A stretch of DNA of 6,811 nt. It comes from Clostridia bacterium. GTDB lineage: Bacteria; Bacillota_A; Clostridia; Oscillospirales; CAG-382. The stretch's first letter is position 1. Each line of letters starts with the position of its first letter. The notes under the pieces were generated by a model. That model was not told the DNA's origin. It saw only the letters and a program-made list of their open reading frames with translations, and made no database searches. Below, in pieces: positions 1-5,179 of the stretch. The stretch is from assembly GCA_017517985.1 (NCBI GenBank), contig JAFWWX010000291.1, forward strand, positions 1-6,811. The letters are read 5' to 3'. A program made the position numbers and the translations under genes.

Positions 1-1524
1 GGGAGCCGATGCTACGGTGTTCATAAGTGATACAACTACGTCACGCTCGTACTGAACAGTCATAACTGCGCCAGAAACAAGTTCTGCCATAGTAATACCA
101 TCGCCAATAAAACCGTTTGCAAGGCCTTCTACACTCTTAATTTGCTGTTCAGAAAAAGATGTGAACTGCGACAAGATAGAAGCAACAGAGCCACCGGTAA
201 AAGATGTTGTTTTGGTAAAAGCGCCAAAAGCCTTAAACCTTTTCTTGAACGTTGATAAACCATCGGAAAAAGCAGCTTCCTCGCTAGCAAAAAGCTCTGC
301 CATCAAAAGATCAATAGCCTCATCAACCGTATCATCATGAGTACTGCTTGTTAAACCAACCGCTGCTGAAACTTCCTTAGTAATAACAGAGAGCCCTAAA
401 TCACTCTTCAGACATGTCATAAAAGCAATTCGCGCCTTATTACCAGAAGAATAACGTTCAACCACATCCCAACAGGTATTTCTAGCATCGGAAAGAGTAG
501 TCATTACCGCACATTCCATCAAATAGTTTTTATACATACTAATCAATGTATCATCAGTAATGGTAACATCTATAGTTTCTGTGCATTTCACTTGTCCGTC
601 TAACACAAGCGAAAGATCACATTTGCCCATAGCTAAAGCTTCTACTCTAACCATTGTAATATTATCTACTGTTTGAACAATTTTAAGGACATCAGGATTA
701 CTTACTTCCCATTCAACAGTCCCTGGATAATACATACCCGTAAAATCCCCATAGGTATAGCTTGCACCAATTTGAACAGTTTCTCCCGGTTCTATCTCTT
801 CATCAGAATAGTAAAAACGTAAGCCGGAATTTTTATCTACTACATCATCAACGATTGTTACAGGGCACTCCACTTCTAATGACAATGCTTTTCCATCAGA
901 GGGTCTAATGAAATAATAATCAACAGTAATAACAGCTTCGCCTTCTTGATTGGCTGTTACAACACCCTCATCTGTAACAGAAGCAACTTTTGAATTGTCA
1001 GTTGAATAACTAATTACTTGAGATTCGTATAAAGGTTGTGTCCATTCAATAAATAATTCCTGTGTTTCGCCCAAAGTTAAATAAAGAGGATTCTCATTTA
1101 ATTTAACAGGGGGAATAAGACTATTGTTGTTGGCTGCTTTTTCGATAGCAGGATAACCAACATTTGATGTTGTGAAAAATATTTCGATAGAGCCATATTG
1201 CATATCAAACACGAATTGCTCTCCAGCAACACAGCTTGTTTTTGAATATGAGTATGATCCAAAAATATCCTTTTCAAACTCTACAGTTCCATCACTATTG
1301 TATTTTGTTACTTTTCCAATACCAAAACCATCAATAGAAAAATGAGTTTGTTGCCTTATTGCTCCGCCCAAACAAGTAACGGTTGTTGTTTCTCCGGCTT
1401 CCGCATAATATGTACCTTTCAGCACTTCTCCAATTGCATGAGCAGTAATTGTAGACATTGGTATCATGCCAATTACAAGTGAGAGCACTATAACGAGCGT
1501 CAACACTCGCTTATATATTTTCAT
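1..1524 (-). CDS. Secreted Ig-like (Big_2-type) surface protein, C-terminus outside window
   Basis: The frame is open for 508 codons from ATG 1524-1522 to the window edge, so the C-terminus is missing. The start is set by AGGAGGAG at 1537-1530, 5 nt upstream. Residues 1-30 form a signal peptide: a basic MKIYKR start, a hydrophobic core (LTLVIVLSLVIGM) and an AHA cleavage motif. Residues about 142-222 look like a bacterial Ig-like group 2 domain (LTLGETQEL..., STDNSKVASVTDEGVVTA, EGEAVITV). Residues about 243-322 look like a second, more diverged beta-rich Ig-like unit (EIEPGETVQIGA, VEWEVSNPDVLKI). From about 330 onward the sequence is helix-prone, and I do not recognise it. Big_2 proteins are usually adhesins or cell-surface proteins; that is family knowledge, and no anchor is visible because the end is missing. 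The upstream DNA is an invertible promoter segment (1714-1989) that appears to be in the OFF orientation, so expression is probably phase variable. Confidence 0.9.
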   Translation of the reverse strand, partial: MKIYKRVLTLVIVLSLVIGMIPMSTITAHAIGEVLKGTYYAEAGETTTVTCLGGAIRQQTHFSIDGFGIGKVTKYNSDGTVEFEKDIFGSYSYSKTSCVAGEQFVFDMQYGSIEIFFTTSNVGYPAIEKAANNNSLIPPVKLNENPLYLTLGETQELFIEWTQPLYESQVISYSTDNSKVASVTDEGVVTANQEGEAVITVDYYFIRPSDGKALSLEVECPVTIVDDVVDKNSGLRFYYSDEEIEPGETVQIGASYTYGDFTGMYYPGTVEWEVSNPDVLKIVQTVDNITMVRVEALAMGKCDLSLVLDGQVKCTETIDVTITDDTLISMYKNYLMECAVMTTLSDARNTCWDVVERYSSGNKARIAFMTCLKSDLGLSVITKEVSAAVGLTSSTHDDTVDEAIDLLMAELFASEEAAFSDGLSTFKKRFKAFGAFTKTTSFTGGSVASILSQFTSFSEQQIKSVEGLANGFIGDGITMAELVSGAVMTVQYERDVVVSLMNTVASAP

Positions 1525-1631
1525 AAAATCTCCTCCTATTTAGGTGTTTCTGACTTTTTTGACTTTTTAAATGCTTTGTTAATTTTCTGCTTCATTTACA
1601 AGGTAAATTAAATTATTGCTAATAAGTCTTC

Positions 1632-1649
1632 TCACAGAGTATTCATCAT
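1632..1649 (-). other. Tiny leader ORF (MMNTL) with strong ribosome site
   Basis: In the untranslated leader of the secreted-protein gene, AAGGAGG (1660-1654) sits 4 nt before ATG-ATG (1649-1644), followed by AAT ACT CTG TGA. The result is a five-codon ORF. The ribosome site is as good as that of the main gene, which begins about 110 nt further on. It may be a regulatory leader peptide or the remnant of a displaced gene start. In another frame, GTG at about 1635 opens a further 18 codons with no ribosome site of its own. The function is unknown. Confidence 0.3.
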
Positions 1650-1713
1650 ATATCCTCCTTACTAACAAATTCTCTCTTTAATTATGGGTTATACTCTTGT
1701 TGGGCTTGATAGT

Positions 1714-1741
1714 AATAACATAATTCCTATTATGTGGTACT
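1714..1741 (+). repeat. Left inverted repeat of promoter switch (IRL)
   Basis: This is the reverse complement of 1962-1989 with 27 of 28 matches, and the inner 24 bp (1718-1741) are perfect. On the minus strand the core reads CATAA-TAGGAA-TTATG, followed by TTATT. The layout of two short inverted arms around a 6-bp centre is that of a tyrosine-recombinase (Xer/dif-like) crossover site. It lies between the leader of the secreted-protein gene and the invertible segment. Confidence 0.85.
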
Positions 1742-1783
1742 ATAAAAGCAAAAATTAATTCGAATCTATATAAAAGCATTAAA

Positions 1784-1812
1784 ATTATAAAATCACAGCA
1801 CGAAAAGACCAA
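1784..1812 (-). promoter_or_regulatory. Weak leftward promoter candidate inside the switch
   Basis: On the minus strand, TTGGTC (1812-1807; 3 of 6 bases match consensus) and TATAAT (1789-1784; 6 of 6) are 17 bp apart. It faces the secreted-protein gene in the present orientation. Its boxes occupy exactly the coordinates the strong promoter (1891-1919) would occupy after inversion. It may give basal expression in the present state. The poor -35 box, which lies within a stem-loop arm, keeps confidence low. Confidence 0.35.
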
Positions 1813-1839
1813 TGAAAAATTTTAAAGTTACATTGGTCT
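1803..1839 (-). terminator. Stem-loop in the switch, possible leftward terminator
   Basis: A perfect 9-bp stem, AGACCAATG (1806-1814) with CATTGGTCT (1831-1839), encloses a 16-nt AT-rich loop. On the minus strand it is followed by a short T run (TCTTTTCG). In the present orientation it could stop transcripts running out of the recombinase gene towards the secreted-protein gene. After inversion it would face the other way. Stem G+C content and the T run are both modest. Confidence 0.35.
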
Positions 1840-1890
1840 GCTTTGCTATGCCTTAATTTGTAAAAAGTTTGTGTAATATTATGTAAATCA

Positions 1891-1919
1891 TTGACTTAAA
1901 ACGCATTTTGTGATATGAT
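1891..1919 (+). promoter_or_regulatory. Strong sigma-A promoter inside the switch, now facing right
   Basis: TTGACT (1891-1896, 5 of 6 consensus) and TATGAT (1914-1919, 5 of 6) are separated by 17 bp, with a TG at 1911-1912 giving an extended -10. Transcription would begin near 1926 and run right through the repeat at 1962-1989 into the 3' end of the recombinase gene, antisense to it. There is no gene to its right on the plus strand, so it makes sense only as an invertible promoter for the minus-strand secreted-protein gene, which it would drive after inversion. Confidence 0.75.
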
Positions 1920-1961
1920 AAGTAAGTAAAATTGTGTTAGTGTCGTCTGCAATTAAATGAC

Positions 1962-1989
1962 AGTACCACATAATAGGAATTATGTCATT
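1962..1989 (-). repeat. Right inverted repeat of promoter switch (IRR)
   Basis: This is the partner of 1714-1741, inverted, with a single mismatch at 1986. On the plus strand the core is CATAA (1969-1973), TAGGAA (1974-1979), TTATG (1980-1984). The repeat ends exactly one base before the recombinase stop codon (1992-1990), so inversion would leave the recombinase gene intact. The identical 6-bp centre in both copies is what strand exchange between inverted sites requires. Confidence 0.85.
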
Positions 1990-2829
1990 TTAGCATTTTA
2001 GTAGTCCTAACTTTTCTATGTGCCTCTTATGCACCTCACCCGTTTCCATCGTATAAATCCTTGTAGTATTCACGCTCGAATGCCCAAGAATATCGGCAAG
2101 GCGCACAATGTCTTTTTGAAGCGAATAATAAGTGCGTGCGAAAAGATGGCGAAGGTTATGCGGAAAGACCTTGTCCTTTGAAACTCCTGCGGATTCACAG
2201 AGCTTTTTCATATCAGACCAAATATTGCTTCTGTCAAGTGGTTTACCTGTTCGGGACACGAACACAGAGCCGATTGATATTTTTTGCTCTTTGATATATC
2301 GTGTAAGAACCTTGCAAAGTGCTTTTGGCAAGAATACCTGACGCAGTTTGCCTTTGCAATTGATACTTGCAACTCCGGTATTAACGGCTGCTACTGTCAC
2401 AAAGCGTAATTCTGATACTCTGATTCCTGTTGAGCAAATAGTCTGCATCAGTAAATAAAGTCGTTCATTCTTTTTTGACTTTGCCGCATCGAGCAATCTT
2501 TCATATTCCACTTTAGTTAGCTCTTTATCTTTTGAAGCAAATATCTGTTTCTGTATCTTCAAAGACTTTACCTTACAGTCATACCACTCGTTATAAGTGA
2601 AAAAACTGTTGAGAGAAGAAAGAACCGAATTCACACTCGCAGGCTTGTAGTATTCAACAAGGTATACTTTGTATTCAAGGACTGCGGTCTTGTCAACATT
2701 CCTTCCACATAACCACTCCGAGAAAGTACATATATCACGGATGTACTTGTCTACTGTAGCTTCACTTTTTTCTTCACTGATAAGAAATTTCTTAAATTCT
2801 TCAATTAGTTTTTGCGTAATTTTTTTCAT
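1990..2829 (-). CDS. Tyrosine recombinase (XerC/D-like), probable promoter invertase
   Basis: A 279-aa phage-integrase-family site-specific recombinase. I use ATG 2829-2827 because AAAGGAG (2847-2841) lies 11 nt upstream. An in-frame ATG at 2877 adds 16 residues but has no good ribosome site. The N-terminal part (about 1-85) is a SAM-like core-binding domain (SEATVDKYIRDICTFSEWL). The C-terminal catalytic domain has the full residue set: R137 (STGIRVSEL), K161 (GKLRQVFLP), H224 and R227 (PHNLRHLFA), H250 (LGHSS) and the nucleophile Y259 (RIYT). The length fits stand-alone XerC/D-type enzymes, and there is no large extra domain as in element integrases with an arm-binding region. The stop codon touches one inverted repeat of the adjacent promoter switch, so its likely job is inverting 1714-1989. 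No convincing promoter is seen upstream, but the terminator at 2953-2997 separates it from the genes to the right. In the present orientation the switch promoter fires antisense into its 3' end. Confidence 0.9.
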   Translation of the reverse strand: MKKITQKLIEEFKKFLISEEKSEATVDKYIRDICTFSEWLCGRNVDKTAVLEYKVYLVEYYKPASVNSVLSSLNSFFTYNEWYDCKVKSLKIQKQIFASKDKELTKVEYERLLDAAKSKKNERLYLLMQTICSTGIRVSELRFVTVAAVNTGVASINCKGKLRQVFLPKALCKVLTRYIKEQKISIGSVFVSRTGKPLDRSNIWSDMKKLCESAGVSKDKVFPHNLRHLFARTYYSLQKDIVRLADILGHSSVNTTRIYTMETGEVHKRHIEKLGLLKC

Positions 2830-2952
2830 TATTTTGACAACTCCTTTGTTGTAATTTTTGTATATATATTTTACCATATCTCAAAAATCTCATTCTTCTT
2901 TGTGTCTGTGAGTCGTCAATGATTTACATAAAGTTAGTTCTATTCCTGCAAA

Positions 2953-2997
2953 AAGCCCAAACGAGATTTGCGTAAAACGCGCACTCGGTTTGGGCTT
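2953..2997 (-). terminator. Rho-independent terminator of the leftward mobile-element operon
   Basis: The arms at 2953-2965 and 2984-2997 pair over 13 bp with one bulged base (AAGCCCAAACGAG against CTCGGTTTGGGCTT). A second small GCGT/ACGC hairpin lies in the loop. On the minus strand the stem is followed directly by five T residues (2954-2950). It would end transcripts from the 3183-4821 genes before they reach the recombinase gene. On the plus strand there is no T run, so it works leftward only. Confidence 0.75.
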
Positions 2998-3126
2998 AAT
3001 CTCTGCTTGTTCTGTTCGGGAATTGCGCTTACGCGAAATCCCCCTCACAGAACCCCTCTGAATTTGAGTAAGTTTTATCTTGCTTTGAATGCACAAATCG
3101 GTGCCAACAGATGCTTTACACGGCAT
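2953..3126. repeat. Hairpin-rich intergenic element, probable dispersed repeat
   Basis: Besides the terminator hairpin, a long imperfect palindrome spans 3009-3053: GTTCTGT and ACAGAAC outer arms, GGGAATT against AATCCCC inside, and GCGC/CGCG around a TTAC loop. A 78-codon minus-strand frame (2890-3126) runs through both hairpins. It has no ribosome site, and its translation is rich in Arg, Lys and Thr. From memory, unchecked, similar translated segments appear as short hypothetical proteins in many gut Clostridia assemblies, which would suit a dispersed structured repeat better than a gene. The gene-free stretch 2830-3182 holds nothing else I can support apart from a 6-bp hairpin (ATGACG/CGTCAT, 3165-3186) at the end of the next gene. 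Confidence 0.4.
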
Positions 3127-3182
3127 TTTGCATATTGTTTTTTAGTGCCAATCAGTTTTTCTCTATGACGATTTTGAAACCG

Positions 3183-3785
3183 TCATGGAGTCGCCAGTAA
3201 GTTGTCAAGATTTGCTTTGAATTGCTCGTCAAAATCTATGATTTTTATTACTGTTTTGGCTTCTTCGCCCCAGCTTGCTGTAACTCCGAAAGCCATATGC
3301 TCGAAATTGTCGTCCATAAAAAGAATTCCTTTTATGTTGTTGATAATAACGTTTATGCTTCTGTTTGAGGTGTCCCAAACTTTACAATTATGGGTGCCTC
3401 TCGGAGTTATAATTTCAATCATTACAAATGCTTTGTCAAATACGGGTATGCCAGTTTTACCTTCTCTGATAAGCTCATCGTGAATCATTTTTATCCAGTG
3501 TTCCTCCACCGCTTCTGTCAATTCCTTTGTTGACGGAAGCGGTTCATTTATTGTAAGGATGACGGATTTCTTCTTTTCTTCACACTCACAAGTGGAAAAA
3601 TCAGGGTTAAATATATAACACGGAATATGGATGAAGTGTTCTTTATCATATATCACAGCAATCAACTGACTTCGCAAACGCAATGTTTCTTCATATGCGA
3701 CTTTCAATTTTTCAACATTTGTTTTGCCTTTGAAGTTAATATTCTTTTCAATCCTTTTAAGAGTTTTCATCAGATCTAATTTCAT
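3183..3785 (-). CDS. Conserved mobile-element protein with RusA-like C-terminal region
   Basis: A 200-aa protein with its start at ATG 3785, with AAGGAGGA at 3802-3795, 9 nt upstream. It overlaps the end of the upstream 354-aa gene by 29 bp, so the two are surely co-transcribed and probably coupled. Residues 1-45 are helical (LKRIEKNINF, VEKLKVAYEETLRLRSQL). Residues about 74-186 follow the RusA Holliday-junction-resolvase layout: a strand (SVILTINEPLP), a helix (STKELTEAVEEHWIKMI), a strand (AFVMIEIITP), then WDTSNRSINVIINNIKGI and a DD pair (D158-D159), then FGVTASWGEEAKTVIKI. In RusA the first motif is D-x-D-N. Here it is D138-T-S140-N141, so one acidic residue is replaced. It also resembles what I remember of the Clostridial DUF6100 family. 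Enzymatic activity is uncertain. The operon ends at the terminator at 2953-2997. Confidence 0.8.
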   Translation of the reverse strand: MKLDLMKTLKRIEKNINFKGKTNVEKLKVAYEETLRLRSQLIAVIYDKEHFIHIPCYIFNPDFSTCECEEKKKSVILTINEPLPSTKELTEAVEEHWIKMIHDELIREGKTGIPVFDKAFVMIEIITPRGTHNCKVWDTSNRSINVIINNIKGILFMDDNFEHMAFGVTASWGEEAKTVIKIIDFDEQFKANLDNLLATP

Positions 3786-4821
3786 ATATTTTTATCCTCC
3801 TTGAGTTTTTAACATCTTCGTACATATTAAGTATTGGCTTATCCTCTTTGTGCATCGCTATAGAATATGTAATTCCCGATTTATACCCGGTTTCGTTTTC
3901 ATCGTAAATATCAAGCTTTACGGCAGAAAAGTAATATACAAGTTTCAATAGGTCAAATGCGGGATTTATATAAAACCGCTCGGGCCATATTTCAAAATCT
4001 CCTATCTTGGGGTCGTATGTCAGGACTCCGTTTTTCAAGCATTTTCTTATGGTATTATCCTCGTTATATATCCGAAACAACGATTTTCTAAGTGTTTTTG
4101 GTGTTGTAAGATAAACGTGCTCATATTGTGTTCGTAGTTTTATAGGTGATCTTGAAAAACGAACAGGCCTTTCACGCTCGGTATAGTTTTCACTCATAAG
4201 ACTTTTTCTGTGCCACATAGTCTGACGGATAATGTTTGTTGCAACGGCATCTTTCTTATTGTCATAACAAATGAGAATCATTCCGTCTGCCTTAGTTTCA
4301 TAAGAGCCATATCTTGTATAGAACAGCGAACTTTCCGCACGTACTTGCCACTCAACACTGCCGTCTCCTATATCATAAACGGCATACTTTTTACCGTATG
4401 CCAAAAGCATACCGACAAAGCGGGTAGTTGAAAGTATTCCGTGGGCAATATTACGCCAGCAGGCAGAGGGAATGAAATGTGGTTTTTGACTGTCTGGAAC
4501 TTTATCCGTTATGACACATCCGTTTTTCTCCAAGAGAGCTGCCATTTTTGATACCTGAATAACACGCTCTTTTTCACCGCCCGAAGAAATTAATGGTTTT
4601 GTACTTGGAAATAAAGCTTTTCCCTTTTTAAGAACAGTAACAACTCCATCTTTATTCTTGGATATGTATTTGTTTTTAGTAAGCGGTCTGAAAGCGTAGG
4701 ACATTTTAATTTTGTCCCCTGTGTTTTCTCTGTCGAGCACATCAAGACAGCTTTCATAGTCAAGATAATTAAAACGAATAAGGTGGCGTATAAGATATAA
4801 CTGGTTATTGTGAAGTTTCAT
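3757..4821 (-). CDS. Mobile-element protein with possible N-terminal winged helix, function unknown
   Basis: A 354-aa protein with its start at ATG 4821, with AGGAGGAA at 4832-4825. Residues 1-75 (LIRHLIRFNYLDYESCLDVL, MSYAFRPLTKNKYISK, VTVLKKGKALF) look like a winged-helix DNA-binding region that ends in the usual beta wing. The rest (FVGMLLAYGKKYAVYDIGDG, YGSYETKADGMILICYDN, VYLTTPKTLRKSLFRIY) is mixed alpha/beta with no catalytic motif I can name. The arrangement recalls the replication-relaxation/MobC-like proteins of Gram-positive conjugative elements, but this is an inference from the N-terminal layout and context. It is separated from the upstream HTH gene by an attenuator-like terminator (4836-4885) and overlaps the 200-aa gene downstream, so it is probably the first gene controlled by that attenuator. 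Confidence 0.75.
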   Translation of the reverse strand: MKLHNNQLYLIRHLIRFNYLDYESCLDVLDRENTGDKIKMSYAFRPLTKNKYISKNKDGVVTVLKKGKALFPSTKPLISSGGEKERVIQVSKMAALLEKNGCVITDKVPDSQKPHFIPSACWRNIAHGILSTTRFVGMLLAYGKKYAVYDIGDGSVEWQVRAESSLFYTRYGSYETKADGMILICYDNKKDAVATNIIRQTMWHRKSLMSENYTERERPVRFSRSPIKLRTQYEHVYLTTPKTLRKSLFRIYNEDNTIRKCLKNGVLTYDPKIGDFEIWPERFYINPAFDLLKLVYYFSAVKLDIYDENETGYKSGITYSIAMHKEDKPILNMYEDVKNSRRIKIYEIRSDENS

Positions 4822-4835
4822 AATTTCCTCCTAAT

Positions 4836-4885
4836 AAAAAAGTCAGGTGATACAACAAGCAAAAGTCTCGTTCATATCACCTGAC
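4836..4885 (-). terminator. Attenuator-like terminator before the 354-aa gene
   Basis: A perfect 11-bp stem, GTCAGGTGATA (4885-4875) with TATCACCTGAC (4852-4842), encloses a 22-nt loop and is followed on the minus strand by TTTTTT (4841-4836), a textbook intrinsic terminator. Only 3 nt separate the T run from the ribosome site of the 354-aa gene. A terminator between two genes of one operon and tight against the next ribosome site suggests conditional read-through rather than a simple gene end. Confidence 0.75.
4843..4875 (-). other. Leader ORF 2 (MNETFACCIT) spanning the attenuator loop
   Basis: ATG at 4875-4873 begins on the last base of the left stem arm. Ten codons, including a Cys-Cys pair, cross the loop, and TGA (4845-4843) lies inside the right arm. 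Its own ribosome site is poor (AGGTG only 2 nt upstream). However, its ATG overlaps the stop of leader ORF 1 in an ATGA arrangement, which would allow coupled re-initiation. A ribosome translating it would block the terminator hairpin. Confidence 0.4.
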
Positions 4886-4907
4886 AATTATTTCTGTTTG
4901 CTTCCAC
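4872..4907 (-). other. Leader ORF 1 (VEANRNNCQVI) upstream of the attenuator
   Basis: A strong AGGAGG (4925-4920) stands between the 76-aa gene and the terminator with no annotated gene after it. The following in-frame starts are TTG 4916 (3 nt away) and GTG 4907 (12 nt away). Both read to the same TGA at 4874-4872, giving 14 or 11 residues. The stop overlaps the ATG of leader ORF 2. A small palindrome, CTTCC-AC-GGAAG (4901-4912), lies at its start. An unused strong ribosome site here supports a real leader peptide. Confidence 0.4.
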
Positions 4908-4948
4908 GGAAGACAACCACCTCCTATACAAGAATGAATATGACCTAA

Positions 4949-5179
4949 TTAGTCATAGGGCAGTTCGCCTTTGAGATACTTAATCATTCTGCCTGTATAG
5001 ATTCTGGCATACTTCTGTTTTGTCCCGATATTAGCACCTATTTCACAAAAGGGCTTTCGTTCGTCTGCAATTAGCTTTGATAACTGTCGGGGCGATACTG
5101 CAAGAAACTTTGATGCAACTTTAAGGGGTATGTGATTGGGATATTTCTCTCGCAGCATTTTTTCCATTCTTTCATCCAT
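4949..5179 (-). CDS. Small helix-turn-helix protein, excisionase-like
   Basis: A 76-aa protein. I use ATG 5179-5177 because AAAGGAGG lies just upstream in CTTTCTC-flanked sequence (about 5188-5195). The longer open frame to 5275 has no ribosome site and overlaps the preceding gene. Residues 18-45 (IPLKVASKFLAVSPRQLSKLIADE) form a helix-turn-helix, and the rest (KQKYARIYTGRMIKYLKGEL) resembles the wing and final helix of small DNA-binding or excisionase-type proteins found next to Clostridial element integrases. It overlaps the stop of the upstream small ORF by 8 bp (ATGGATGA), which implies translational coupling. A role as recombination directionality factor or element regulator is inferred from size, fold and context. 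Confidence 0.75.
   Translation of the reverse strand: MDERMEKMLREKYPNHIPLKVASKFLAVSPRQLSKLIADERKPFCEIGANIGTKQKYARIYTGRMIKYLKGELPYD

Larger units (their letters stand above)
1714..1989. mobile_element. Invertible promoter segment (phase-variation switch)
   Basis: A 220-bp unique stretch (1742-1961) is bounded by 28-bp inverted repeats. It lies directly next to the stop codon of a tyrosine recombinase gene and upstream of a signal-peptide gene. It contains no ORF but has a near-consensus promoter pointing right (1891-1919), a weaker promoter-like sequence pointing left (1784-1812) and a stem-loop (1806-1839). Inversion maps position x to 3703 minus x. The strong promoter would then lie at 1812-1784 pointing left, giving a leader of roughly 250 nt to the secreted-protein start. 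As sequenced, the strong promoter faces the recombinase, so the state is OFF or low. The organisation matches invertible promoters served by XerC-like recombinases in Clostridia, such as the C. difficile cwpV switch with RecV. Inversion itself is inferred. Confidence 0.8.

Noticed and set aside
1546..1570. Tandem TGACTTTTT copies in the leader as a regulatory repeat
   Set aside because: There are only two short AT-rich copies, which could easily arise by chance.
1714..1989. Inverted repeats as ends of a small transposable element (MITE)
   Set aside because: There are no target-site duplications. The promoter content, dif-like core and contact with a tyrosine recombinase fit an invertible switch better.
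2132..2854. Plus-strand ORFs opposite the tyrosine recombinase (2132-2341, 2669-2854)
   Set aside because: The minus-strand frame has complete catalytic motifs. These are shadow frames without ribosome sites.
2857..2919. Promoter for the tyrosine recombinase (TTGACG at 2919-2914 or TTGAGA at 2884-2879)
   Set aside because: Neither has a good -10 box at 16-18 bp. The second would start transcription almost on the ribosome site.
2890..3126. 78-codon minus-strand ORF as a gene
   Set aside because: It has no ribosome site, runs through two strong hairpins including a terminator, and has low-complexity basic composition. It is treated as a repeat element.
2968..3168. 66-codon plus-strand ORF
   Set aside because: It is antisense to the same hairpins and has no ribosome site or promoter.
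3202..4431. Plus-strand ORFs 3202-3483 and 4210-4431
   Set aside because: They are shadows of the two overlapping minus-strand genes, which have clear ribosome sites.
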